NCBI GenBank assembly: GCA_023974075.1
Contig: CM043790.1
Location: 62,001-126,000, forward strand
Reading direction: 5' to 3'
Length of the DNA stretch: 64,000 bases
From: Chaenocephalus aceratus
Taxonomy: Eukaryota; Chordata; Actinopteri; Perciformes; Channichthyidae
A program made the translations under genes and the position numbers. Positions 9,446-21,932 of the stretch are shown here, in pieces. Under the pieces are notes generated by a model. It saw nothing but the letters and a program-made list of their open reading frames with translations. It searched no databases and was not told the DNA's origin. The stretch's first letter is position 1. Each line of letters starts with the position of its first letter.

Positions 9446-11678
9446 GGAAGGAAAAGCAGTTCAGTCTTGTCAAGGTTGAGCTTGAGGTGATGAGCGGACA
9501 TCCACTGAGAGATGTCAGCTAGACAAGCAGAGATGCGTGCGACGACCTGGGTCTCTGAGCGGGGGAAGGACAGCATTCATTGGGTGTCGTCAGCGTAGCA
9601 GTGGTATGAAAAACCATGCGGGCTAATGACAGATCCGAGCGAGTTTGTGTACAGGGAGAAGAGGAGGGGACCAAGAACAGAGCCCTGAGGGACCCCTGTA
9701 GTTACTTGACAAGGGTCGGACTCTGACCCTCTCCAAGTTACCCTGTAGGTACGGTCTTTGAGGTATTGGAGAGTGTGAAGGAGGATCTGATGGTTCACCG
9801 TGTCGAATGCAGCAGACAGGTCCAACAGGATGATGACAGAGGAGAGGGAGGCTGCTTTAGCAGTGTGCAGTTCCTCAGTGACAGCAAGGAGGGCAGTTTC
9901 TGTGGAGTGACCTGCCTTGAAACCAGACTGGTGCGGATCCAGAAGGTTGTTCTGATGGAGATAGCAGGAGAGTTGTTTAAAGACAGCGCGTTCAAGTGTT
10001 TTAGACAGGAACGGGAGGAGAGAGACAGGCCTGTAGTTTATAACATCAGACGGGTCGAGAGTGGGTTTCTTTAGGAGAGGGTTTACTCTTGCCTCCTTGA
10101 GACTGTTTGGAAAGTGACCAGAAGTTAGAGAAGTGTTGATGAAATGGGTGAGAAACGGGTAGAATATCAGGAGCGATAGTCTGAAGGAGGTTTGAAGGGA
10201 TAGGGTCCAGAGGACAGGTGGTAGGGCGGGCAGAGGTAATGAGGGTAAGAACCTCACTTGGAGAGAGAGGGGAAAAGAAGGTTAGTGTGCGGGTGGAAGG
10301 AGGGTCTGGTGACCCAGCGGTGAGTAGAGGTGAGTCAGAAAAAGAAGAGCGAATATCATAAACCTTTTTTCAAAGTGATTAACAAAGTCGCTTGACAGAA
10401 GGGAGGAGGGGGAAGGGGCTTTGGGGGGGGTCCAAGAGGGTGGAGAAGATGGAAAATAGTTTTTTTGGATTGGAATAGGAAGATTGGATCTTATCTTGAA
10501 AGAAAGTGCTTTTTGCCTGAGAGATGGAAGCAGAGAAAGAGGAGAGGAGAGCCTGATAGGTTAGGAGGTCGTCACAGTGTTTGGATTTCCACCGTTTCCG
10601 TTCTGCTGCCCGAAGGACGGTTCTATTAGCACGCAGTGCGTCATTTAGCCAGGGAGCAGGAGGGGACTGACGAGCCTGCCGAGATGTGAGAGGACAGAGA
10701 GAGTCCAGAGAGGATGAGAGAGGAGAGAGGAGAGTTTCTGCAGCAGAGTTTGGAGGCAGGAGTTGGAACGAGTCAGAGGAAGGGAGGGCTGAGAGCACCG
10801 ATGAGGCAAAGGTAGAGGGGAGAGGGAACGGAGGTTACGGCGGACAGGTGCAGGATGAGAAGAGATTAGTTTGTTATGTTTGGAAAGGGGTAGAGAGAAT
10901 GAAATGAAGAAGTGATCGGAGGTGTGGAGCGGGTTTACAGAGAGGTTAGAAGTAGTGCAGTTCCTTGAGAATATGAGATCAAGGACACTGCCAGCTTTAT
11001 GAGTTGGTGGGGATGGAGACAGTGAGAAAGCAAAGGTGGATAACAGAGATGTTAGTTCGTCTATCTTCCCCGTCTGGAGGTTGAAGTCTCCGAGAAGTAC
11101 AGCGGGAGGGCCAGTTTCAGGGATGTGTGAGAGGAGATGATCTAATTCCTCCAAGAAGTCCCCCAAGGCGCCTGGTGGACGGTAGAGAACAACAATGGTT
11201 CATTGTATAGGATGGGTTACTGTGACGGCATGGAATTCAAAGGTGGAAGGAGTGAAGTTAGGTAGCTTGAAGAGGGAAAAGCTCCATTTGGGAGAGAGCA
11301 GGAGACCAGTGCCACCTCCTCTGCCAGTGGGTCTGGGTGTATGGGAGAAGGAGGATGCTGTGGAGAGAGCAGGAGACCAGTGCCCCCTCCTCTGCCAGTG
11401 GGTCTGGGTGTATGGGAGAAGGAGAATGCTGTGGAGAGAGCTGCTGGGGTGGATGTGTTGGATGGAGTAATCCAGGTCTCAGTGAGAGCAAGGAAATCCA
11501 GGGTCTGCAGGGAGGCGTAGCCAGAGATGAAGTCAGCCTTAGGAACAGCTGACTGGCAGTTCCACAGGCCGCCTGAAACTAGATGTTGGATCTCAGTGGA
11601 GCACGTGGGATAGACGAGAGCAGGCCGGTTATAGCGATTAGGAGATACACGGGGCCAGTGATAATTGAGAGGAGACAC
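9446..11678 (-). mobile_element. Degraded L2-type LINE (Maui-like), 3'-truncated
   Basis: Reading right to left, an apurinic-type endonuclease is followed by a reverse transcriptase, the L2/CR1 order. Endonuclease landmarks are LWNCQSAVPKADFISGYASL and TETWI near 11450-11570, LLGDFN near 11090 and SDHFF near 10910. RT landmarks are NYRPVSLLPFLSKTLE, GFKAGHSTETALL, DLSAAFDTVNH, GVPQGSVLGPLLF and YADD. A 71-bp tandem duplication at about 11290-11440 disrupts the endonuclease. Further frameshifts and a stop right after YADDTQ inactivate it. It breaks off after LNLDKTELLF at about 9446, so the 3' end is missing, unlike the usual 5' truncation. Confidence 0.9.
9577..10257 (-). pseudogene. L2 reverse transcriptase fragment
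   Basis: A 226-codon open segment covers RT motifs 0 to 5, including the DLSAAFDTV block (first catalytic Asp) and the YADD active site. A TGA follows YADDTQ, and the C-terminal RT continues in the next frame as SFPRSETQVVARISACLADI. The element was once functional and is now dead. Confidence 0.88.
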
Positions 11679-12090
11679 ATGAACAAGGAATGGAGAAAAT
11701 ACACATGATTATAGCATGAGGGGCTAGAAAGCTAAGGAAAATAAAAATAAAACACCAGCAATACTTAGCTCAATCAGAGTAGGATTTGCCTCCTCTTTGC
11801 CACCCTCGGGACTCCAATGTCTTTGTCAGTCTGACTCCAGCAGGACTCCAATGTCTTCGGCTGTCTGACGCTGACGCTCAAGGAAAGAGCTACCTAATGG
11901 ACGCCTGATTGCTGAGTTCTCACAGCTGTGGGGCCACGCCCCTCTAATTAGTTAACTCTCTATGGCTGATGGGCGACAGCTGAGAGGCCCTGCCTATTTT
12001 AATGCACGCTTGATTGCCTACTGAGCCCTGTGTAACAGGTTCACGTGAGCAGATCTGAGATTTAAAATCTCTCAAAAGCGCCGTTTTAGC

Positions 12091-13018
12091 TAGTGATGGC
12101 GAGATGAAGCCTTATGAAGCTTTGAAGCTTTCCAGTCAATTGGTTCGCAAAAGGCTTCATCTCATGAGGCTTCATCATGGGCTTCATCTGAACACAAACC
12201 CCCTGCTGGTCAAAGTGTGTAAAACAGGCAGATTGGACATCTCAACAGTGTGCTGTATCTCATACCGAGTTCCCATTGAGTAAAGCCTTAGAATAACTCT
12301 AAACAACGAACATTAAATCATATTTTCATGTTAACAATATTGTATTTATTCCAGTTGAATGATTGTGATTGAAAAGCCTAAGGAGGCTGGTAAACATTGC
12401 AAAGAGGGATTTGTATTCCTTAATAATATTCATAAACTTAACCATGTTGTAGCCGGAGAAAGGCTGAACCATATCAAAGAATACATTTATGAACTACATT
12501 ATCTCATTTAGCTGTAGCTTTTATAAACAACAAAAAAGACGTATTGTTCAGTCGTTGAACCAGGGACCCTGCCGTCGTGCGTCAACTGCTTTCCAGCTGA
12601 GCCGCAGCACACACACTAAAGCTCCTTCAAACACTGCAACATATTTATTCCTGTATTTATTTTTGTTTTTATTCCTACATTTATTTATGCTTGTATCTAT
12701 TTATACTTATGACATGTTCCGACCTCTATATAAGTGAGGGTCTGAGCTCTCTTGATTCGTGTCACCGGGCCCGGGTACAGGAGGGTAATATGGTTCTTAG
12801 TATACATCCATGGGTATGAGCGTTGTGGTTCAACGGTTCAACCGATCTGAATCGCTTCGTGAAGCAGTCACGTGGTGTCGACAGGCAGCGAGGCTTCGTT
12901 TGTCATCAATGACGTCACTGGCCCAAAACGATACAAGCCTCGATACATGCTTCACAAAAAGCTTCGGGGATTACTCGACACACGCTCCGAAGCCTCGGCG
13001 CAATACGTAACATCACTA
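12091..13018. mobile_element. 928-bp non-autonomous hAT MITE with 8-bp target duplication
   Basis: The termini are TAGTGATG and its reverse complement CATCACTA. GTTTTAGC is duplicated exactly at 12083-12090 and 13019-13026. Subterminal segments carry many GAAGCTT/GAAGCCT-type motifs (for example ATGAAGCCTTATGAAGC). No transposase is encoded. It lies in DNA just upstream of the L2 LINE. Confidence 0.9.
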
Positions 13019-13149
13019 GTTTTAGCTACAATAACTACAGAACAATTATACGGAGTAGAATAAATGAAATAGAGAAGTCTAATTAAACAAGAATATAACT
13101 TACAGTGGTTGCTGCGTCAATAGGTATTGTCGTCACCCGGTCTAGATGC

Positions 13150-13330
13150 ACACATAATACCTGATAATACCTTTATTTTAAGGGCTCTTATCTAACATAA
13201 CACATGGACAAACAAAACACTCCACGGTGAACTCGGTCACAAACAAAAGACGAACCAATACTGAACACAGGAAGATACGAGACTAAATACAGGGAGGGGT
13301 AATCACAAGACGAGAAACAGCCGGGCATGA
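13150..13330 (-). repeat. Dispersed repeat, copy 2
   Basis: This is a shortened, co-oriented copy of the repeat at 9099-9256. It ends at GCCGGGCA, where the first copy continues. Confidence 0.7.
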
Positions 13331-13499
13331 TGTTCACTTCTGTACCTCTTCTTCAGGTGATTTCCAGTCTGCCTGAAGTCGGCCATCGCCAGCCAGCAGG
13401 TCCGAACGCTGGGAGCCGCTTACCCTGTGACATTTACACTCCAGAGACATGAAGCGCTGCACCGCCTAAAGGGACACAGGACGTGAGATCAGAGGATGT

Positions 13500-13765
13500 G
13501 TGTGGATAAATAAGATTCAAAGATTCAAAGGTTTTATTGTCATATGCATAAAGCTTATTCCATTCTATTTCAATGTAAATACTGCTTTTTTTTATTTTAC
13601 TATATTTTATCTTATTTTTTAATCTTTTTATAGTGTTCTTAAAATAATTCTCTATCAGTGTTTTTTTTTTTTTGTTTTATGTTTATATATGCACCATGAC
13701 ACCAAGTCAAATTCCTCGTATGTGTCATCCTACCTGGTAATAAAACTGATTCTGATTCTAAAGTG
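13500..13765 (+). mobile_element. LINE 3'-end fragment with GATTCT tail
   Basis: It begins AGATTCAAAGATTCAAAGGTTTTATTG and ends CAAATTCCTCGTATGTG...AATAAAACTGATTCTGATTC, a tail common to fish non-LTR elements. No coding part remains. Confidence 0.5.
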
Positions 13766-13794
13766 TAGAAATGGCAATGGAAATCTTTTGACCT

Positions 13795-13930
13795 GAGGCC
13801 TGTACTACGAAGCCGGATTTTCGACAGTATTAGCGAGTTAACTTCAGGGTTAACTCAGGGTTTCCGGTCCTACGACGCTGGTTCGCTTCTTACCGGGGTA
13901 GATCTCACCAATCAGAGCTCAGTGTGCGGA
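13795..13930 (+). mobile_element. Possible Harbinger-like terminus
   Basis: GGCCTGTACTACGAAGC followed by GGTTAACTCAGGGTTTCCGG resembles the start of a common fish Harbinger-type element. No opposite terminus was found. The stretch 13930-15480 holds no supported gene. Confidence 0.35.
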
Positions 13931-15485
13931 GCTTACATCTATCAAGTCATATTACAGGATAAAGGAAATACAGAAAGACGGCCGGCAAAAATCACAGACT
14001 GTGTGAACGTGAAAATTAATAGAATATCACCTCCCATCTTCAGAGCAATCTGACTATTATATATACTATTATTATAACATTAGCATTAAGAAAGCTTGCT
14101 TAAATATTTGTAACTGGATCAAAGTAACATTATGTACTGTGAGTGCGTACGTCGATGTGTGTCCCATTATCATTCATATCACATTCACATCATCAATCAC
14201 TTCATAATGTATCATATATCTCCTGATCCGAGTCAGCTGAGCCGTGTCTGGCCGTGCAGCACTCAGTGTCACATACTGGATGCAGAAGCATTATTTTAAG
14301 CAACACATTAAGTTGACGAAACACTCGAGTCAAATGTAATTAAAGTCAGATCCACTCGTGTTTTAGACGGGGCAGTGATATCATAAACCTGTTCATGTAC
14401 GAATTCAAACACTTTCACCAGCTGTTCTGTATTCTCCTTGCAGGTACAACTATGTTGCTTTTATCCTGGCTAAAGTGTTAAAGTCATGAAATTAAAATGA
14501 CAAAAAAAACTAAAGTAACAAACCTGTTTTGAAAATGTAAGAAGTAGAAAGTACAGGTATTTCTGTTAAAAATGTAAGAAGTAAAAGTTAAAAGTCGTCA
14601 GAAAAATAAGAAGTGGAGTGTTAGTGTCTCTGTTAGTTTTGTTTGTGTAAAACAATGACTCATCAGCCCCTACATTAACATGTTTATTTTCTACTAATCC
14701 CAAAACAATGCCACCATTTTACAGAAATGCAAGACTCAAACTGTATTTAAACCCATTACAATTTGCAATGCTAATTCAAAGACAACAAGAAAATGTACCT
14801 CAAGCAAATATTCTCAGGTTAATGCTTAAATACACATTTCGGAGTAAATACAAAACCGTTAACAGTATTGCCTACAGTATACGCAACTTGTAGCTCAGGT
14901 TGATTATAAGCAATATGCAAGTGGTCCAAAAACAGCCAACTGGTGAGACACTACGTTGCTGTTATTGTTGTCAATCTTTCAACACCAGGTTGGGATTTTA
15001 TTAACATACAGATGTGTTTTCACTTGCATGCAGGTAAACACATCTGTACCTATATTAATCTTGTAACATTTATCCTTGTGAGTCTTACAATTAGTTTGTC
15101 TCATTGGAGCCTTCCCTCCAATATCAAGTGAAGTTGTTTTTCTTTTCAAAACCTCTTAAAGCAGCAGTTTGTAATGAAAACATTTAAGTGATTTGCAGCT
15201 TTTATTCATTTTAAAGATCAATCCAAATGTTAGTTGTGACCCTCTGCCAAAGCGTTCTCATGAGGTTGGTGCTTTAGAGAGAAGTCCACTCAGTTCCCTG
15301 TTTTCTATCCAGTTATCATGGAGTGAAGTTATCAGTGAAAAGCACACTGAACATGTCATAGGCATTTTCTTTCAAAGGCATTATACTATATCAAACTCAA
15401 CATCTCTGTCAATAAAGTGTACCATGTAAGGTTTTACTACATATCAATGTATCATGTTATTATACAACGTTAAAGGTGCTTTGTT

Positions 15486-16033
15486 TTAGCTGAATTTAAC
15501 CATGAGAGTGAGAGAGTCTCCCTCCTTTTTGGTTACAATTGCTTGCATCATTCCTGGAGGTGTATGCAGATACCTCGAGCCTTTGAAGAAGTTTTCGATA
15601 AAAGCTCTGTCAATCTTGTTGCACTTTCCGATTGCAGCCTCAAAGTTGTTGCTGAGGACTCCGTAGATATTCCCCTTGTCGTTTTTCTTTCCCAAGAACA
15701 AGAAGAGGGCGTAGCAGTCCTTGCCGATGGATGTGCAGAAGTCTCCACCAGTCTCTCGTATGTGGTCTTGTTACTGGACTCCTTTTGCGCAATCTGGATG
15801 GACTCGGTGCAGGCCTCTTGGGGGATGTTGTTCTCCTCGGCAGCCTCCCTGTCAGGATGGTGTAGGACCTGCACAGCGATCTGGATCCGAGGGTTCTTGG
15901 TGGGCTTCTCAAGCATGGCCCAGACCCAGTCAGGCCCTAAGAGGATGCGTTGCTCAGGCGTCATGGCCGTGCAGTTGAATCTGTCTGTCATGTTCAGGGT
16001 GACACTCTGAGAGATGTAGGTCATTAGGAAGAC
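15486..16033 (-). CDS. Unidentified gene, last coding exon (single-base frameshift)
   Basis: A good acceptor (CTTTAACAG) is followed by VFLMTYISQSVTLNMTDRFN, then TPEQRILLGPDWVWAML, NPRIQIAVQVLHHPD and ESSNKTTYERLVE. The frame must then shift by one base near 15752, where one nucleotide is missing. It continues FCTSIGKDCYALFLFLGKK, NIYGVLSNNFEAAIGKCN and ENFFKGSRYLHTPPGMMQAI to MVKFS and TAA at 15486-15488. With the missing base restored the exon would be 549 bp, exactly 183 codons including the stop. Composition and open length look like a real conserved protein. I do not recognise the family. Confidence 0.65.
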
Positions 16034-16655
16034 CTGTTAAAGGGCAAGATGTTTAAAGACCACCTCAAAGACATTTTTGAATTCTAAAGAGGTCTTTTAA
16101 GTATAGATTTTAATAATAGTTAACTTTATTATTAGCACTTCTAAAAAATAGTTACAAAGTCCATTATGATTAAACAGATAATAATGAGAATGTAACAGCA
16201 ACAATAATAAACAAACAATTAAAAACACAAAATGTCACACGACATAAATAAAAAATACAAATCTAAAAGACAGTTTTTTTCAAAGGCGAATTGAAAGACA
16301 CAAAATGGTTTGCAGCCCTGATTCTAATTCCAGAGTTTAGAAGCCCTGACTTGATTTCCTAGAGTTCAAACCTTAGCAGTATAGTTTGGCTGAGCTGGAA
16401 GGATTACTTCACTGGTGCCAAGGAGCAAGGTGTTACAGTGATCACATCAACTAAGTATAAAGGGCAGGTTCTTGGGAGAAATAAATGATCTGATCCCTGA
16501 ATATGTTTGGATTTCTGCAATGCTGGGTTATTGAAGCGGAAAGAGAACCAACAGCAAAGAGTTCAATATACTGTGTGTAAGTGCACTATCTGTGTGACCG
16601 GTAATGGTTATAGGTCTAAGAGTGTTAAGATCACAGCTTTCAAAGGATGGCCTAC

Positions 16656-16884
16656 CTGGGTGAGCACCTCAGAGCTTGCTTGGAACTTGTCCTCTGGGTC
16701 TTTGAAAAGGAGGTATTCTCGTGTTCTGGATGCAGCGGCAGAGATGCAATCATTGAATAGCGGTATGAAATCATTGGTTTTGGTGCTGAGGGCCTTCTTA
16801 ATGTGGAGAAGATGCTTGGTCGAGGGGCTATGTTCTGTTCGCTGGAGCTGGGCGAGCTGCGCTTTAAAGACAAGTTGGAGTTCT
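16656..16884 (-). CDS. Unidentified gene, upstream coding exon
   Basis: The open frame reads LQLVFKAQLAQLQRTEHSPS, then KKALSTKTNDFIPLFNDCIS and YLLFKDPEDKFQASSEVLTQ. It ends at a donor (CACCCAG|GTAGGCC) in phase 0 with the next exon. The 5' boundary is uncertain. An acceptor-like CAACCCCCAG sits near 16885. An ATG at 16918 (MGQAISKPTNPQ, myristoylation-like) is in another frame and meets a stop just past the splice junction. A strong donor at about 17208 (CATCCTG|GTGAGT) suggests a further 5' exon. Confidence 0.55.
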
Positions 16885-17208
16885 GGGGGTTGGTTGGTTT
16901 GCTGATTGCCTGGCCCATAGTGGACTAATGGAGGATGGGAGATCAGAGGGTGGTGTCCCTGGTACCCTGGAAAGATATTGATTGTTCCATGAGTTTTTGC
17001 GTAAAAAAGAAAATCCTCATCTGTATTATTTCTGTCCCACAATATGGAACCATTCCAACTGACTTTCACAGTGAGCAACCGTGTATCCATGTTGCACATT
17101 AGAAATGTACACCATTTCTGTCCAATTATGTAATGTGCTAATATAGCAGAAATGACAAGGTCTGAAATCTGATTTAGAAAAACACGCATACAAATAATTG
17201 CAGATACT

Positions 17209-19320
17209 CACCAGGATGCTCTAGATGTTTCTGTATTTCCAAGTACACTCCCTGCCTTCTGCTCCAGTCCTATCTGAGATGCAGTGTGTGAATGGTGCTG
17301 TGAAGCTTAGTCTTCAGTCTCCTGACATGTACGAACCTTCAGTAGAATAGAGAGGACCCTGTGTGACAAGGGTGTGGTGTCTGTAACGTGTCACCTTGTA
17401 TAAGGCTAGGTACACAGAGACTCATCTTACCGGTTCACCTTGGTGGCCCTGAAGGGTTTGATGAGTAAACAAAGTGCTTTTCTGAAGGAAGCACAGAAGA
17501 AAACATGGGTTTCAGCCGCTTCAACTTTGGCTCTATATTTTAATGTCACGCTAGAGAATAAGAAGAACATTGTATTTGTGTTTTTATTATGAAAGATTAC
17601 ATTGAATTATAAATAAAACATCTTAATCTATCACCTTGCAGAAGGGTACATATTTAATAGTTACCCAGAATCTTGCCAATACAAAGCCCTGATATAATGT
17701 ATCTTTAACACAGATTTATTTGAGCTCCAACTCTTTAGAAGACAGAATAAGAGGATGAACCCCTCTGTAAGGTCACACATGCCAGAGCACACAGTGACAT
17801 GCGGCCTCTGCATTGAACCCATCCTCGTAGTAGGAGCAGTGGGGAGCTATTGTTCAGCGCTTTAGAAACATCAACTGGTTCTGTGGCTTCTAGAGCTCCA
17901 TCATATCTCCAAATAGTGACTGGCTACTGACTATGTCTGCCTGCTTCTGGTGCTGAGCAGCTGATTAGGACTAATGCATGTCTGTCAGAAGTGTTGGCAC
18001 TGAAACAGCTGCCAGCTGCTGAGGTAGGAACAAGGCTGACCATAACAGTAAGGACTGTGGCCGTTCCAAAACAATGAGCTAACAAGCTCTCCAGGTAGAT
18101 GATGGGAGTGCAGCTTTATTTATTCAGAATTGTGACAAAAATATGTGGGACAGTTCATATTTAAAATGTACAAATTATTTTATCGGTTACACTGTTTCAA
18201 CATTTCCTCATATCTGTTATTTCTGAAATGGATAATATCCATGGAACTGAATTGTTCCAACCATCAGGTCCACCTTCACAAGCTCCTTTGGTTAACATAT
18301 CATATATGACCCTACCTGACAGGTTAACTGTTCAATTGTTGGATGCTAATGTTTGCCTACAATATAACTGACACTTTTGTTTAAAGATATCTTTAGATGG
18401 CATTTTACTAAGGAGCGCCCATCATCTCCAGTGACTCACTGTCTCGTCTTTAACATTTCATGGGTCGAAATTCCAAGATACTTTTGTGAAGTCTTTAGCT
18501 ATTGTATCTTAACATATCATTTATAATATGAACACTTATTTCCACTGAATATTTCCCTCCTAAAATAATAGAACTACTTTTAACAAAGTAACATGGCTTA
18601 AATAGGTTTTTGTCCTATTCAGCCTTTTCACATCAGCATCATCCTTATTGTAAGTCACTTTGGAGAAAGGCTATCTCTAAATGAAACGTTACTTAATGCA
18701 GTAATATCTTACAAATACACAAACAAGATCACACTGAGAAACTTAGCTTCACTTTTAGTTCTACTCTTAACTTGGTTAAGTCTGGACTAATACAGCTTTG
18801 TTTTTATGCCACGGTATAATAATTCAGAGTATTCTGTCAGTATATTATCATCAGATGGGTTTCTACAGAACAGATGCTCATCCTGATATTATAGTTCTTC
18901 CTTTATGAACAACCTTCACTTCCTTTGTCAGTCGGCCATTAGGCCAGCCTGCACAACACAACTCAATCATCATACACATGATAACATACACCTGTGCCTT
19001 TGGTGCATGGTATCCAACTGATCCAACACTGAACCAGTGATGTTGATTTAGGCAACTACCAACACATGGTTTTACCTTTTGTTATCCAAAGCCTTCAGGG
19101 TTCGATTATTGAGATGACTTCAGCAAACCCAGCAGGAGCAAAAGAACCAAGACTTATTACAGCAAGTGAGACACCAGCGCACAGGTTCCTCTCTCGTTGC
19201 CGCTATACGGGTTCTCTCTCAGAAAGAGAGTTGTTTATAACTAACTCATAACCAGCCGTTTCTGTGAGGGCGATGCTGCAGACAGAACTTCTATTTCCAA
19301 CAGGGTGATCGCTGTAATCG
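17209..19320. other. No further gene recognised
   Basis: AT-rich, mostly unique-looking DNA upstream of the unidentified minus-strand gene. Apart from the possible 5' exon ending at 17209 I see no coding segment or recognisable element. Confidence 0.4.
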
Positions 19321-19327
19321 CCGTATG

Positions 19328-19379
19328 CAACACACACACACACACACACACACACACCACACCACACACACACACACAC
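19328..19379. repeat. (CA)n microsatellite, interrupted
   Basis: Two CA tracts are separated by CACCACACC. Confidence 0.9.
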
Positions 19380-19972
19380 TCCTTGGCTTCAGTCTGTACC
19401 AAGTCATCCCTTCTGTAATACATTACTGAGCGGGACAACGTGATGGTGAGGATGAGAATTAGGGTGGTGATGATGAGAACAGGTTTGTGGTGGAAGCAGG
19501 TTACTCAGACATCGGTTTCGCTTTATGGAGTGTGTATTCATTTGCCTTTTAAAATGTATGAATAGGGAGACCCCGAAAACAGCACATGCGTTTACTTCCT
19601 GAAGTGTATACAGTTCCTCATATGGTATGCATGACATTTATTTGTTTAATTGATCAACTTTACACACGTGATTTTGTATTAAATGGTTTGAATCATTGAC
19701 ACCTGTAAGCTTCCTTTACGGAGCAAGGTTTTATTTACAATACATATACGATTACAGCGTATATGTATATATACTACTATATACTACAAAATAAACATGC
19801 TCGTATTCATTCTGCCATGACAAACACAAAGGAAAATATTGCACAACGTTTCTTAACCACATGACAGAATGATGGTATGAACTAGTGCATATAATCATCT
19901 GTTGCTGGTGCACACATCAAATAACATGACTCAATACTTTACAAGAGATATTTTTATTAACTCATTTGTTGG

Positions 19973-21838
19973 GTGGGATCTGGAGAGGGATGGGGATGAG
20001 TTACATCGGCACACGTGTGGGTGGGATCTGGAGAGATGGGGATGAGTTACATCATGGCACACGTGTGGGTGGGATCTGGAGAGATGGGGATGAGTTACAT
20101 CATGGCACACGTGTGGGTGGGATCTGGAGAGATGGGGATGAGTTACATCATGGCACACGTGTGGGTGGGATCTGGAGAGATGGGGATGAGTTACATCACG
20201 GCACACGTGTGGGTGGGATCTGGAGAGATGGGGATGAGTTACATCACGGCACACGTGTGGGTGGGATCTGGAGAGATGGGGATGAGTTACATCACGGCAC
20301 ACGTGTGGGTGGGATCTGGAGAGATGGGGATGAGTTACATCACGGCACACGTGTGGGTGGGATCTGGAGAGATGGGGATGAGTCACCACACTGTGGGATC
20401 TGGAGAGATGGGGATGAGTTACATCACGGCACACGTGTGGGTGGGATCTGGAGAGATGGGGATGAGTTACATCACGGCACACGTGTGGGTGGGATCTGGA
20501 GAGATGGGGATGAGTTACATCACGGCACACGTGTGGGTGGGATCTGGAGAGATGGGGATGAGTTACATCACGGCACACGTGTGGGTGGGATCTGGAGAGA
20601 TGGGGATGAGTTACATCACGGCACACGTGTGGGTGGGATCTGGAGAGATGGGGATGAGTTACATCACGGCACACGTGTGGGTGGGATCTGGAGAGATGGG
20701 GATGAGTTACATCACGGCACACGTGTGGGTGGGATCTGGAGAGATGGGGATGAGTTACATCACGGCACACGTGTGGGTGGGATCTGGAGAGATGGGGATG
20801 AGTTACATCACGGCACACGTGTGGGTGGGATCTGGAGAGATGGGGATGAGTTACATCACGGCACACGTGTGGGTGGGATCTGGAGAGATGGGGATGAGTT
20901 ACATCACGGCACACGTGTGGGTGGGATCTGGAGAGATGGGGATGAGTTACATCACGGCACACGTGTGGGTGGGATCTGGAGAGATGGGGATGAGTTACAT
21001 CACGGCACACGTGTGGGTGGATCTGGAGAGATGGGGATGAGTTACATCACGGCACACGTGTGGGTGGAATCTGGAGAGATGGGGATGAGTTACATCACGG
21101 CACACGTGTGGGTGGGAATCTGGAGAGATGGGGATGAGTTACATCACGGCACACGTGTGGGTGGAATCTGGAGAGATGGGGATGAGTTACATCACGGCAC
21201 ACGTGTGGGTGGAATCTGGAGAGATGGGGATGAGTTACATCACGGCACACGTGTGGGTGGGATCTGGAGAGATGGGGATGAGTTACATCACGGCACACAG
21301 TGTGGGTGGAATCTGGAGAGATGGGGATGAGTTACATCACGGCACACGTGTGGGTGGAATCTGGAGAGATGGGGATGAGTTACATCACGGCACACGTGTG
21401 GGTGGGATCTGGAGAGATGGGGATGAGTTACATCATGGCACACGTGTGGGTGGGATCTGGAGAGATGGGGATGAGTTACATCATGGCACACGTGTGGGTG
21501 GAATCTGGAGAGATGGGGATGAGTTACATCACGGCACACGTGTGGGTGGAATCTGGAGAGATGGGGATGAGTTACACCACGGCACACGTGTGGGTGGGAT
21601 CTGGAGAGATGGGGATGAGTTACATCACGGCACACGTGTGGGTGGGATCTGGAGAGATGGGGATGAGTTACATCACGGCACACGTGTGGGTGGGATCTGG
21701 AGAGATGGGGATGAGTTACATCACGGCACACGTGTGGGTGGGATCTGGAGAGATGGGGATGAGTTACATCACGGCACACGTGTGGGTGGAATCTGGAGAG
21801 ATGGGGATGAGTTACATCACGGCACACGTGTGGGTGGA
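19973..21838. repeat. 48-bp minisatellite, about 38 copies
   Basis: The unit starts GGGATCTGGAGAGATGGGGA and ends CACGGCACACGTGTGGGT. Units are nearly identical; variants include T/C in CATGGCACA versus CACGGCACA and GGAATC versus GGGATC, with one internally deleted unit near 20380-20400. Because 48 is divisible by three and the unit lacks stops, three plus-strand and one or more minus-strand frames stay open for hundreds of codons. That is best explained as an artefact. Each unit carries CACACGTGTG, a 10-bp palindrome containing the E-box core CACGTG. Confidence 0.97.
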
Positions 21839-21932
21839 GGTCGGCGAGTGAGGTGGAGATGAATTGTCTCATCTTACCCGTCATGATAGGCAGCAGTTTA
21901 TCTTGGCATCCCTGCCTCTCTTCACTAGTAAG

